From NCBI GenBank assembly GCA_020832375.1, contig JAFIEW010000033.1, forward strand, positions 1 through 35,028: a stretch of 35,028 nucleotides of DNA, written 5' to 3'. Below, piece after piece: positions 1 to 7,318 of the stretch (the first letter of the stretch is position 1; each line of letters opens with the position of its first letter). Below the pieces are notes generated by a model. The model was not told the origin of the DNA. It was given only the letters and a program-made list of their open reading frames with translations, and did not search any database. A program made the position numbers and the translations under genes. The DNA comes from Cyclobacteriaceae bacterium. GTDB taxonomy: Bacteria > Bacteroidota > Bacteroidia > Cytophagales > Cyclobacteriaceae.

Positions 1-90
1 TAAATTTTGGTTTGCACTTCAAATTTAAAAAATCAACAACCTTTACACACTTTTTTGGACAGTATCCACTAAAACACCGAATTATCATTC

Positions 91-116
91 AAAAATACTG
101 GTTTACCAGTATTTTT
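91..116. terminator. Palindromic hairpin, possible bidirectional terminator
   Basis: An 11-bp perfect inverted repeat (AAAAATACTGG / CCAGTATTTTT) encloses the loop TTTA. The A-rich left edge and T-rich right edge give a U-tract on either strand. It lies beyond the terminator of the first minus-strand gene, so it may end a gene that enters from the left of the window. Confidence 0.5.
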
Positions 117-123
117 GAAGCAT

Positions 124-149
124 AAAAAAAACCGGCATCAGAGCCGGTT
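124..149 (-). terminator. Rho-independent terminator of the 178-621 gene
   Basis: Read on the minus strand, the stem AACCGGC / GCCGGTT with a 6-nt loop is followed by a run of T. It lies about 30 bp past the stop codon of the minus-strand gene at 178-621. Confidence 0.8.
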
Positions 150-177
150 ACTAGTTTCCTTAATAAAGGTATTTAAA

Positions 178-621
178 TCAATTCATGCCACCTCCTGGCC
201 AAACTTGCCATGGAATTCTTAGCAAAATGAGGAATAAACCGATACTATAAAAGATCAAAATCTTTTTATAGGAAGCTTTATCTTCTGTGGTTCTTTTGGC
301 AGTGGCATACCCTACGGTAATCAACACAATTGCGATGATCATTGTCAGTGGATGTTCAACAATATATAACCTAGATAGCGAGTCTTTCATGGCATCACCC
401 CCGAAATTACTCAACCCCTTAGGTGATACAAAGTATAAAACCAAGCCTATCAAGAGCTGCAAGTGAGTAAGGATTAAAGCTACCAATGCGGTAATCTTAT
501 TTGCCTTGGATCTTTCCTTATTTTGAGAAAGCGAGAAGGCCGCGTAGCCTATTGCGATGATTAAGGCTAGAAGTAAAGGATAAGCCAAGCCTGAGTGGCC
601 ATGTTGTAGTCCGGTATACAT
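178..621 (-). CDS. Small four-helix membrane protein with conserved-looking histidines
   Basis: This is a 147-residue integral membrane protein with about four hydrophobic helices (near residues 12-30, 44-64, 88-107 and 120-137). Histidines sit at or near helix starts: H7, H9, H53 (LTHLQLLIGL) and H90 (VEHPLTMII). Similar short Bacteroidota proteins are often labelled 'cytochrome b-like', but no established function is known to me. Histidines in opposing helices could ligate heme b; this is inference. The tail IPWQVWPGGGMN is rich in Trp, Pro and Gly. The gene is monocistronic by appearance, with its own terminator at 124-149 and a 169-bp spacer upstream. Start: the ATG at 621 gives a short N-terminus directly before the first helix. 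I am sure it is a gene but not of its role. Confidence 0.75.
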   Translation of the reverse strand: MYTGLQHGHSGLAYPLLLALIIAIGYAAFSLSQNKERSKANKITALVALILTHLQLLIGLVLYFVSPKGLSNFGGDAMKDSLSRLYIVEHPLTMIIAIVLITVGYATAKRTTEDKASYKKILIFYSIGLFLILLRIPWQVWPGGGMN

Positions 622-790
622 AGTTTTTAATTTGGTTTTGCCTATTTACGGCTAGTAAAACGAATAAGTTTATTTTTTGATGAAAATAGAAGGAATAAAC
701 TCACTTCTAAGTATAGAGATTTCTAAAATGAAGAGACTTAATTTACATTAGTTTCCAAAAAACATGTAGATAAATCGCCAATTCCATTTC

Positions 791-1033
791 TTATGAAGAC
801 AGCACCTCTCCTTTATATCCAGCTATCTCTAATTGCTGCGATATTACATCCAAATTTTCTGCGTTAACAGTCAGTATCCTGTCTTTCGATTTTAAATCAA
901 CCTCCCACTCCCCTATTTTTTCTGAAGCATCAAAGTGAGGTTTTACTTTATTAACACACATTTGGCACATGATGTCCGTTTTCAATTGATATTTTTCCAT
1001 ATCGCATATTAGATTTCGTAATTTAAAAGACAC
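791..1033 (-). CDS. Small heavy-metal-associated (HMA) domain protein
   Basis: This 80-residue cytosolic protein carries a CxxC pair (C23-Q-M-C26) after a beta strand, in the place of the metal-binding loop of HMA domains (usual form MxCxxC). The length and the ending fit one HMA ferredoxin-like fold, with residues 66-76 (QQLEIAGYKGE) resembling the usual last helix and strand. Such proteins carry Cu(I) or Zn/Cd. The likelier start is the ATG at 1000 (MEKYQLKTDIM), because the first 11 residues are not part of the fold; either start lies within about 45 bp of the stop of the upstream sensor gene, so the two are probably co-transcribed. The metal cannot be read from sequence. An alternative is a redox role for the CxxC. 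Confidence 0.7.
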   Translation of the reverse strand: MSFKLRNLICDMEKYQLKTDIMCQMCVNKVKPHFDASEKIGEWEVDLKSKDRILTVNAENLDVISQQLEIAGYKGEVLSS

Positions 1034-1041
1034 TGCAGCAA

Positions 1042-3072
1042 TTACTTTTTAAGCTGCGCCTTTAATTGTTCGTTTTCTTGTTTAGTTTGTTGTAATGTCG
1101 CTTCTAGCATTTGAATCCTATTTTCTAGATCCAGCTTATCTCTCCTATTTTGTTCTTGAGTGGCTTGAAGCTCTTCTACATTTTGTCTCATCTCTTCTTC
1201 CTGCTCTTGCATTTGAGCGGTTTGTTCTCGCGTTTGCTCTAGTAACCTTTTAGTATGCTGATTAATTTTGATATTACCAACGGTCGATGCTAAGCTCTCA
1301 GCAAATTTCAAAATAAGCTCTTTCTTGTACTCTTCAATCACCTTGAAAGATGCCAACTCCATTACACCTACAATCTTTTCATCAGACAATAAAGGTACAA
1401 TAAATACGCAATTTGGCGTGGCATCACCTAAACCAGATTTTATATGAACATAATCTTTCGGAATCTCAGTGATGAAAATGGGTGCCTTTTCTAGATAACA
1501 TTGGCCAGCTAATCCCTCACCAGGCCGTACCTGAAGGTCTACAAATTTCTTCCGCTGATAAGCATAAGCCGCGACAGATTCAAGGTAGATGTCATCTTCG
1601 TTATCATCATTAATAATTAAAATCATACCTTGGTTGATTTCCAAGTATTTAACCAGTTCACTGAGTAGCCTATTGTAAAACACTGACATATCATCAGTAG
1701 AAGTGGTGCGTAAAAGTTCACCGAATTTAGCTTGACCATTGGTAATCCAAGACCTACGGGACTCTTGCTCGCGAGCATTTTTGAGATTTTCTCGCATTTC
1801 AAGCAAAGAGTTAGCAAGGACATCATTTTCTCTATGGCTTTCAAAATTAACATCAACATTACCCTTACCGATCTCATTAGCAAAGTTTGCTTTATCTCTA
1901 AGGTTTTCGATAACACTATTCAAGCTTTTACCTATTTTCTCAATTTCATCACCACTATTAAATTTCAATGATTTGGCATCATTGATTTTCCCCTCAGCTA
2001 AGTCAGACATCACATTAGAAGCCTTTTTTAGAGAAGCAGAGATATTATTAGCTAGATAGTATACGACAACAATGAGGATGATCAAACCTATCACTACAAT
2101 CAACACACCATTTCTCGTAGCGTTATTGATATCCTCAACAATGCTTTTTTGCGGCGAAATGACTACAATAGACCAAGGCTTTTGTGAATTCCCGAAATAG
2201 ATAGGTACAAATTGAATATACGCATGATCATCCACAAGGCTCACATATTTTTCTAACTTAAAGGTATCTCCATTAGCTATCCTGCCTAAGAGTTCCTCTT
2301 GATTCAAATCACCCTCCTCATTTAAAAATACTTCAATATTTTCATTGATGTAATTCAAATTTTCAGAGGAAATCACAGCACCATTGTTGCCAATTAAGAA
2401 GGTTTTTGAATCAGGATAGGGTTTTAATTCTGCAATATAGTTTAAACTCTCTAGCGAAATATCTAAGCCCATCAAGCCCATGAATTCACCATTGGGTCCG
2501 AAGATAGTTGTAGCAGCACTGGTACCAAAAATATTGTCTCTCTCGTCTTCGTTGGTATTATATAGTGTAAAACTGTAAGGATCTGTCAAAATATCTCGTT
2601 TGTGTTGTTTAGTTTCCCAATAAAGAGAACCTACATCATCACCATCTAAGTTAAGTGTATCGGTCACAGGTGGCCCCACTTGGTAATGAGTATATCTATA
2701 ACGCCCGTGAGGTTTAAAGTAAGCAGAATCAAAGTACTCTAGCTCCAAGCTAATCCAAGCACTGTAATAACGGTCGTCGATGGAAGCTGCTCCTTTCATA
2801 CCACGATGAATTAACTCTAAGCGATTGGGAGTTTGATCATCCGTGTATTGCTCATAAAGTCTGGCGAGTCCCTTCACCACGCCCAAATCTTTATTGAAGG
2901 TAGTACTTACCTCCTCGGCTATTTGGGTGGTGTAGCTTTCGGAAAGTTTTTTTGCCTCAGTTAGCGTTTGTGAACGTAAACTTAGCAATAAATAAGTCAT
3001 CGATGAAATGTAAGTAATCATTACAATTCCCACGATGATAAATAATAATTTCTGTTTTATTGATAGCTTCAT
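1042..3072 (-). CDS. Cache-HAMP-GAF-coiled-coil membrane sensor without a visible output domain
   Basis: This 676-residue inner-membrane protein has an N-terminal helix (residues 9-31), a periplasmic double-Cache-like ligand-binding region (about 35-315, with GPNGEFMGLMGLDISLESL typical of Cache strands), a second helix (323-340), a HAMP-like linker with a possible second repeat (341-435), a GAF domain (about 462-605) and a C-terminal coiled coil (610-676) rich in Q and E, including MQEQEEEMRQNVEELQATQE. I see no histidine-kinase H-box, GGDEF, EAL, phosphatase or methyl-accepting hairpin. The family is common in Bacteroidota, and the coiled coil may pass the signal to a separate partner. The HMA gene follows only 8 bp downstream in the longest reading, suggesting a shared transcript and perhaps a metal-related stimulus (inference). 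Domain order is well supported; ligand and output are unknown. Confidence 0.85.
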   Translation of the reverse strand: MKLSIKQKLLFIIVGIVMITYISSMTYLLLSLRSQTLTEAKKLSESYTTQIAEEVSTTFNKDLGVVKGLARLYEQYTDDQTPNRLELIHRGMKGAASIDDRYYSAWISLELEYFDSAYFKPHGRYRYTHYQVGPPVTDTLNLDGDDVGSLYWETKQHKRDILTDPYSFTLYNTNEDERDNIFGTSAATTIFGPNGEFMGLMGLDISLESLNYIAELKPYPDSKTFLIGNNGAVISSENLNYINENIEVFLNEEGDLNQEELLGRIANGDTFKLEKYVSLVDDHAYIQFVPIYFGNSQKPWSIVVISPQKSIVEDINNATRNGVLIVVIGLIILIVVVYYLANNISASLKKASNVMSDLAEGKINDAKSLKFNSGDEIEKIGKSLNSVIENLRDKANFANEIGKGNVDVNFESHRENDVLANSLLEMRENLKNAREQESRRSWITNGQAKFGELLRTTSTDDMSVFYNRLLSELVKYLEINQGMILIINDDNEDDIYLESVAAYAYQRKKFVDLQVRPGEGLAGQCYLEKAPIFITEIPKDYVHIKSGLGDATPNCVFIVPLLSDEKIVGVMELASFKVIEEYKKELILKFAESLASTVGNIKINQHTKRLLEQTREQTAQMQEQEEEMRQNVEELQATQEQNRRDKLDLENRIQMLEATLQQTKQENEQLKAQLKK

Positions 3073-3347
3073 TTGGGTAATCTTCGGCTAGGATTCTTTT
3101 GAATGTTTAATAATGAGACAGGGTAAAAATACAAAAAAAGCGAGAACTAAAAATTATAGATCTCAATATATTCCAAATTATCATTTGAATGCTGCGACAA
3201 TTAAGGTATGATATGCGAATAATGCAAATTAAACAAGAAAAATTAACTTTCTTATGGATGGAATTACTTAAGTGGGAATTAAGATATCAGCTTAGAAAAA
3301 ATCAATATCCAAATAATGACGATTGAGGCAAATGAAGAGATGTAAAT

Positions 3348-3374
3348 AAAAAAAGCACTCAAATGAGTGCTTTT
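3348..3374 (-). terminator. Terminator of the tRNA transcript
   Basis: On the minus strand AAAAGCACTC / GAGTGCTTTT pairs over a 4-nt loop and is followed by a T run. It begins one base past the 3' end of the tRNA at 3376. Confidence 0.85.
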
Positions 3375-3375
3375 G

Positions 3376-3449
3376 TGGGCCCACCTGGGCTCGAACCAGG
3401 GACTTTCTGATTATGAGTCAGATACTCTAACCAACTGAGTTATAGGCCC
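3376..3449 (-). tRNA. tRNA with anticodon CAT (elongator Met, or Ile2)
   Basis: A complete 74-nt cloverleaf is visible. The acceptor stem is GGGCCTA / TGGGCCC with discriminator A, the D stem ACTC / GAGT, the anticodon stem TCTGA / TCAGA with loop CTCATAA, and the T arm CCTGG-TTCGAGC-CCAGG. The terminal CCA is not encoded. The anticodon stem lacks the three G-C pairs of an initiator, so this is elongator tRNA-Met or a tRNA-Ile whose C34 is modified to lysidine by TilS. The loop CTCATAA occurs in both, and the G1-C72 rich acceptor would suit either. A promoter and a terminator flank it closely, so it is probably a single-gene transcript. Confidence 0.95.
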
Positions 3450-3487
3450 GTACCAAGAAAATGTTTGATTCTTTTCTTTTGGTGATG

Positions 3488-3518
3488 CAAACTTAATGAA
3501 GCTTTTTAATTCTTCCAA
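3488..3518 (-). promoter_or_regulatory. Bacteroidota-type promoter of the tRNA
   Basis: On the minus strand a TTG (3518-3516) stands 20 nt before TAAGTTTG (3495-3488), which matches the Bacteroidota -33/-7 consensus (TTG, then TAnnTTTG). The -7 box ends 38 bp before the tRNA 5' end. Confidence 0.65.
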
Positions 3519-3562
3519 CTTTCAGTCGAAAAATAATTGAAATTCCTGATAAAATAATCTCA

Positions 3563-3712
3563 ATGCCGGATCTATCAGAAAACTTAAAGTACATAACTAC
3601 ATTTATAGGAGATGCTATTTACTATACCAACTTATCAAACTATAAGGAACAAAAAAATTATTCATATGAAATCAGCAAACATGATATAAATATTGTCTCT
3701 CATGATGACTAA
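3563..3712 (+). CDS. Possible small ORF of 49 codons, unknown
   Basis: An ATG-initiated 49-codon frame (starting MPDLSENLKYITTFIGD) lies between the tRNA and the GTPase gene. It has mixed codon use and a hydrophilic C-terminus. I recognise no family and no clear -7 box ahead of it. Chance frames of this length occur in AT-rich spacers, so this is only a candidate. Confidence 0.2.
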   Translation: MPDLSENLKYITTFIGDAIYYTNLSNYKEQKNYSYEISKHDINIVSHDD

Positions 3713-3806
3713 TTAGCACCCTACAGTAAAATATCTAGGCAATCTACCAACAGTAAAATTAATTCTTAAACAATCATGCTCTAGGTACATAAAGTTTTCT
3801 ACCATA

Positions 3807-3823
3807 ATGCAACATTGTTGCAT
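3807..3823. promoter_or_regulatory. 17-bp palindromic operator, Fur/Zur-like
   Basis: ATGCAACA-T-TGTTGCAT is a perfect 8-1-8 inverted repeat, a symmetry typical of Fur-family regulators. It ends 8 bp before a TAnnTTTG -7 box and so covers the -33 region of the promoter of the COG0523 GTPase gene. Genes of the YciC/ZagA branch are known Zur targets in Bacillus. Assigning this site to Zur is inference from position and gene. Confidence 0.6.
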
Positions 3824-3831
3824 AAAAATCT

Positions 3832-3839
3832 TATATTTG
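3832..3839 (+). promoter_or_regulatory. -7 box of the zinc GTPase gene
   Basis: TATATTTG matches TAnnTTTG exactly and lies about 70 bp before the ATG at 3908. No ideal TTG sits 19-21 bp upstream; that region is occupied by the palindrome at 3807-3823. Confidence 0.5.
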
Positions 3840-3907
3840 CATTTTATACTATAACTCATTTACCCACTCATTGTATCGAGATGTATCCTCAATATCCCTT
3901 ATAAGAC

Positions 3908-5134
3908 ATGAAAACATTAGAAAAAATCTTCAGTCCACAATCAAAGAAGAAGCTCCCAGCTACAGTTCTTAGCGGCTTTTTAGGTTCAGGAAAGACCACG
4001 CTTCTCAACCATATACTTCATAACAAGGCTGGCCTCAAGGTGGCAGTTATTGTCAATGATATGAGTGAGGTCAATATAGACGCACAATTTATTGAAGGTC
4101 AATCTGTGCTTTCCCGCACTGAAGAAAAGCTGGTAGAGATGAGCAACGGTTGTATTTGCTGTACATTAAGAGAAGATCTAATTGAAGAAGTTGCAAAACT
4201 GGCTAAGTCTGGAAAATTCGATTATCTCCTTATTGAGAGTACAGGTATTTCAGAACCAATACCTGTTGCTCAAACATTCACTTTTGACACAGGTGATCAA
4301 TTGCTTAACCTTCAAGATTTCACTCGACTCGATACAATGGTTACTGTGGTGGATGCTATCAATTTTTTCAATGACTTTGCTTCTGAAGAGCATTTAGCTG
4401 ATCGACAACTTACTGACGATCCTGAGGATGGTAGGACAATTGTGAACCTTTTAACTGACCAGATTGAATTTGCTGATGTGGTCATCATCAATAAAGTTTC
4501 TGATGCTAAGTCTCAGGATGTAGATGCGATAGAGGGAATCGTAAAAAAATTGAACCCCAGAGCAAAAATAATTCGCACTGATCATTCAGAGGTAGACCCC
4601 AAAAAGATCATCAACACAGGCCTATTCGACTATGAGGCGGCTGTAAATTCGCCTGGATGGCTTGAGGAGTTAAATAATGAGCACAAGCCAGAAACCGAAG
4701 AGTATGGTATAAACTCTACTGTATTTAGAAGTGCTATACCCTTTCATCCTGATCGATTTTGGAAGTACTTAACCACCGATTGGCCTTCTAATATTGTGAG
4801 AAGCAAAGGCTTACTCTGGATTGCATCAAGACCTAAAAAAGCCATTAGTTGGAGTCAGGCAGGAGGTTCTTTAAAGGCCGATGAGGCAGGCTTCTGGTGG
4901 GCTGCTTTAACGCAAGAAGAGAGAGATAACCATCCTACATTTCTAGAAAACAAGCAATTGATTTTATCTCAATTTGTAGAGCCTTGGGGGGATCGCAAAA
5001 TAGAATTAGTATTTATAGGACAAAACTTAGATAAGGAGTCCCTTCATGAGGAGTTAAATCAATGTTTACTCACCCAAGAAGAGATCAAACTCTATTTTAC
5101 TGGTAAAAAATTTACAGATACTTGGCCTATTTAG
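3908..5134 (+). CDS. yciC: COG0523 (CobW/YciC-type) GTPase, probable zinc metallochaperone
   Basis: This 408-residue cytosolic G3E-family GTPase closely resembles Bacillus YciC/ZagA over its N-terminal half (for example VAVIVNDMSEVNIDAQ and LVEMSNGCICCTLRED). Visible motifs are Walker A GFLGSGKT (23-30), the metal-binding CxCC (C82-I-C84-C85), the switch motif EST (110-112) and the guanine-binding NKxD (NKVSD, 195-199). A CobW_C domain fills about residues 270-400. In the known family, GTP-dependent handover delivers Zn(II) to client enzymes during zinc starvation. The likely zinc operator at 3807-3823 agrees. It stands alone between spacers, with no transporter or paralogous zinc-independent enzyme next to it. 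Metal specificity is inferred; GTPase membership is certain. Confidence 0.9.
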   Translation: MKTLEKIFSPQSKKKLPATVLSGFLGSGKTTLLNHILHNKAGLKVAVIVNDMSEVNIDAQFIEGQSVLSRTEEKLVEMSNGCICCTLREDLIEEVAKLAKSGKFDYLLIESTGISEPIPVAQTFTFDTGDQLLNLQDFTRLDTMVTVVDAINFFNDFASEEHLADRQLTDDPEDGRTIVNLLTDQIEFADVVIINKVSDAKSQDVDAIEGIVKKLNPRAKIIRTDHSEVDPKKIINTGLFDYEAAVNSPGWLEELNNEHKPETEEYGINSTVFRSAIPFHPDRFWKYLTTDWPSNIVRSKGLLWIASRPKKAISWSQAGGSLKADEAGFWWAALTQEERDNHPTFLENKQLILSQFVEPWGDRKIELVFIGQNLDKESLHEELNQCLLTQEEIKLYFTGKKFTDTWPI

Positions 5135-5260
5135 GATTTAAATAAGACGTTTAAGTGATTCATTATCCGATTAAATAGGGCTTACTTAAAAATTCCCAAG
5201 TACTGCAGATTCGAGGCGACACAAGCTCCGCTTGTTTGATGTAAAAAAAGATGTATTTCG

Positions 5261-5289
5261 AAAAGATTATTTTAAGCTTTTAATCTTTT
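5261..5289 (+). terminator. Weak hairpin, possible terminator after the GTPase gene
   Basis: AAAAGATTA and TAATCTTTT pair across 11 nt, followed by more T. It is AT-only in the stem and 127 bp past the GTPase stop codon, so its role as a terminator is uncertain. Confidence 0.3.
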
Positions 5290-5323
5290 TTCAAATGGAA
5301 CTTTCGATTTACGAATCTCAAAT

Positions 5324-5487
5324 TAGGATAATGCTTGGGGCCATGCTACGAAATGTCGTTCTTAGACATTTTAGTGCAAGCATTTTCACTAATTTAGAAT
5401 AAAAACTGTGCTCTCAAATAAAGTAAAGATTTGATGGTTTATTTATCAACAATTTAGCTGTTTTGAAGCATGGCCCCAATAGGATAA
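5324..5487. mobile_element. Candidate MITE with 13-bp terminal inverted repeats
   Basis: TTGGGGCCATGCT (5335-5347) and AGCATGGCCCCAA (5467-5479) are perfect 13-bp inverted repeats about 145 bp apart end to end. An 8-bp direct repeat TAGGATAA flanks them (5324-5331 and 5480-5487), abutting the right repeat exactly and the left one after three extra bases (TGC). The interior has no open frame but holds two subterminal hairpins: AAATGTC / GACATTT (5351-5371) and TTAGTG / CACTAA (5371-5392). This is the architecture of a non-autonomous miniature element. No transposase is present in the window and other copies cannot be checked here. Confidence 0.45.
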
Positions 5488-5625
5488 AAAGTAGAGAAGT
5501 ATCAACTATATTTTTATTTAAAAATATTCAAAACCTTTCGCTCAAGATGTGATTTCTACATTAAATCAAGAGGTAAGAAGTATACGAATATACCAATGGT
5601 GAGCAGTTTTGAAATCTTTTAACCC

Positions 5626-5788
5626 AGATTATGCGCTAGGGTTTGTTATGAGAGCTAAAAATACAAGAAAATCAAGTATTTAACGACTGAGGCCTAGCAC
5701 CACTATGGTGAAGGCGTTAAGTGTAACGAAGCGTTTGATTTTGAAGTATTTTTAGCTCGGAATAGAAATTCTAATGCATATTCCATCT
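5626..5788. repeat. Long imperfect palindrome (REP-like or structured element)
   Basis: GAGCTAAAAATAC (5652-5664) is exactly complementary to 5746-5758. The pairing continues inward after three mismatches (AAAATCAA / TTGATTTT) and outward with interruptions (TATGCGCTAG near 5630 against CTAATGCATA near 5771). The centre contains a small hairpin CCAC-TAT-GGTG near 5700 and TTAACG / CGTTAA. Nearly the whole 160 bp can fold back on itself. It encodes nothing visible. It may be a dispersed palindromic repeat or a structured RNA. Confidence 0.5.
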
Positions 5789-5855
5789 AACTAATTTTTA
5801 GAGCAGCATTTAATTCATCAACTGACATATTCAATGAAAGTATCTTTTTTTTTCA

Positions 5856-5884
5856 AAAACCCTAACTTGTGCAGTTGGGGTTTT
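5856..5884. terminator. Hairpin, doubtful terminator
   Basis: AAAACCC / GGGGTTTT encloses a further AACT / AGTT pair. The 3' side on the plus strand continues as TTTTACATTT, a poor U-tract, and no nearby gene obviously needs it. Confidence 0.3.
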
Positions 5885-6042
5885 ACATTTCTACCAGAAT
5901 CCGGGAAGGGATAAAATCACCATTAGATGCATAGGCTTTTTCATGCTACAATCTAAAGTTAGCTAGTTTACGTTACTTATTTTTCAAGTCTTAGAATCCG
6001 GGTTTAATGTAATGAAGTATTTTTGACCATACCCCACTTATA

Positions 6043-6076
6043 AAAAAAGCACTAAGATTGATCTTAGTGCTTTTTT
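6043..6076. terminator. Bidirectional terminator after the TPR gene
   Basis: A perfect 16-bp stem (AAAAAAGCACTAAGAT and its complement) has a TG loop and T runs on both strands. It ends 27 bp past the stop codon of the minus-strand TPR gene and closes the gyrA-TPR transcript. Confidence 0.85.
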
Positions 6077-6102
6077 CTGAATGGTAATGAAGCTAAATGA
6101 AA

Positions 6103-7260
6103 TTAATCATCATCAGAAACACCGAGAGCTTCAAGTCTTTTAACCACTTCTTTCGACTTATCATCCATCTCCAATTGAGCATATACAGTCCTCAAAGTCT
6201 GTAATACCGCAACATCATCTGGCTTGATTTCCATTGCTTTCTCAAAATATGGCTTTGCTTTTTCAAACTTCTTGACCGCCTTTGCTTCTAATTCTTTACC
6301 TCTTTTTTGGTATTCTTTTAGGTCTAGGTTATTAGACTCTTTAAGAATTTCGGCAGCTTGATTATAGTATAATGCGCCAACATTAAAATGGGCTTCATAA
6401 TAGTCAGGTTTAGCTTCGGCAGCTCTTTTATAAGAGGCTAGTGCACCATCTAAGTCACCTGTTTCTTCTAAGATAAAACCTTTATTATAGTGTAAAACTT
6501 CATTGCCGGGTTCATCTTCTAAAGTGGCACTTATTTTGTCTAATGCTTCGTCTACCCGATTCTGAGTGATTAAAATATTAATTTCTTCTTTTTTAATATC
6601 TGAATCGCCAGGAAACTGCTCTAATGCCATTCGTAAAACTTTCAATGCCTGATCAGCATCTTCATTGATTGCCCTTTCTAAATAAGCAATAGAAAGATAA
6701 ATATCTCTTTCATGAAAATTCAAATCAATCAACTGGTAGTAATTCTTTAAAGCCACATCATACATTTCCGCTTGTTGCGCAGCAATTCCACCGTAAAAGT
6801 AAGCTGTGGTATCTTCAGGCTGAGCTTTTTGAGCTAACTCAAATTGGTCATAAGCCGCTTTAAACTCTTGTTGTTGATATAAATCCGCTCCTTGGTTGAG
6901 TAAAGTACCCCAAAGTGCTTGTAACCTTTGATCTCCGAATTGATAGTAAGTATTATTTTCTTTTTCTAGATCAAAAATTTTACGATAAAATTTCATTGCT
7001 TTTCCCAAAGCATCTTCATCAAGAGATCTGATCTCAGCATCTTCACTTTGTCCTATTGACTCATAAATCATAGCTGCAGTATACCAAGTTTTACCTTTGT
7101 CAACTGTCTTTTCGTGCTCCATTGCCTCATCAATATATTCTTTGGCTTCAGCCAATTCGCCTGATTCGTGAGCACGAGTTGCCTTGTTTACATTCTTATT
7201 TTGAGCAATCGCAAAAGATGCAATCAAAAGAAATGTTAGTAAGAAAGATATTCTCTTCAT
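6103..7260 (-). CDS. Secreted or periplasmic TPR protein downstream of gyrA
   Basis: This 385-residue protein has a clear signal peptide (MKRISFLLTFLLIASFAIAQ) followed by tetratricopeptide repeats through nearly the whole chain. Good repeats include residues near 140-170 (GADLYQQQEFKAAYDQFELA), 173-205, 256-290 (LHYNKGFILEETGDLDGALA) and 345-378. TPR arrays bind other proteins, and here that would be in the periplasm. The gene lies 58 bp after gyrA on the same strand and ends at a strong terminator, so the two probably share a transcript; a TPR gene in this place is, as far as I recall, common in Bacteroidota. No enzymatic domain is visible, and the partner is unknown. Confidence 0.85.
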   Translation of the reverse strand: MKRISFLLTFLLIASFAIAQNKNVNKATRAHESGELAEAKEYIDEAMEHEKTVDKGKTWYTAAMIYESIGQSEDAEIRSLDEDALGKAMKFYRKIFDLEKENNTYYQFGDQRLQALWGTLLNQGADLYQQQEFKAAYDQFELAQKAQPEDTTAYFYGGIAAQQAEMYDVALKNYYQLIDLNFHERDIYLSIAYLERAINEDADQALKVLRMALEQFPGDSDIKKEEINILITQNRVDEALDKISATLEDEPGNEVLHYNKGFILEETGDLDGALASYKRAAEAKPDYYEAHFNVGALYYNQAAEILKESNNLDLKEYQKRGKELEAKAVKKFEKAKPYFEKAMEIKPDDVAVLQTLRTVYAQLEMDDKSKEVVKRLEALGVSDDD

Positions 7261-7318
7261 TTTAATAATGTTGGTTATTGTTTAAGTTACGTTTTCTAAA
7301 ATTATTTGGTTATCCGAT

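Larger units (their letters stand above)
5135..6042. other. Gene-free repeat island
   Basis: About 900 bp with no supportable gene. It holds the AAAAGATTA / TAATCTTTT hairpin (5261-5289), the MITE-like element (5324-5487), a long imperfect palindrome (5626-5788) and a hairpin AAAACCC / GGGGTTTT (5856-5884). A stretch at 5489-5620 is open in one plus-strand frame but has no suitable start. The density of inverted repeats is far above that of the other spacers in the window. Confidence 0.6.

Noticed and set aside
5489-5620. Open plus-strand stretch beside the MITE-like element as a broken gene
   Set aside because: It has no start codon in a useful place, is under 45 codons and resembles no protein I know.
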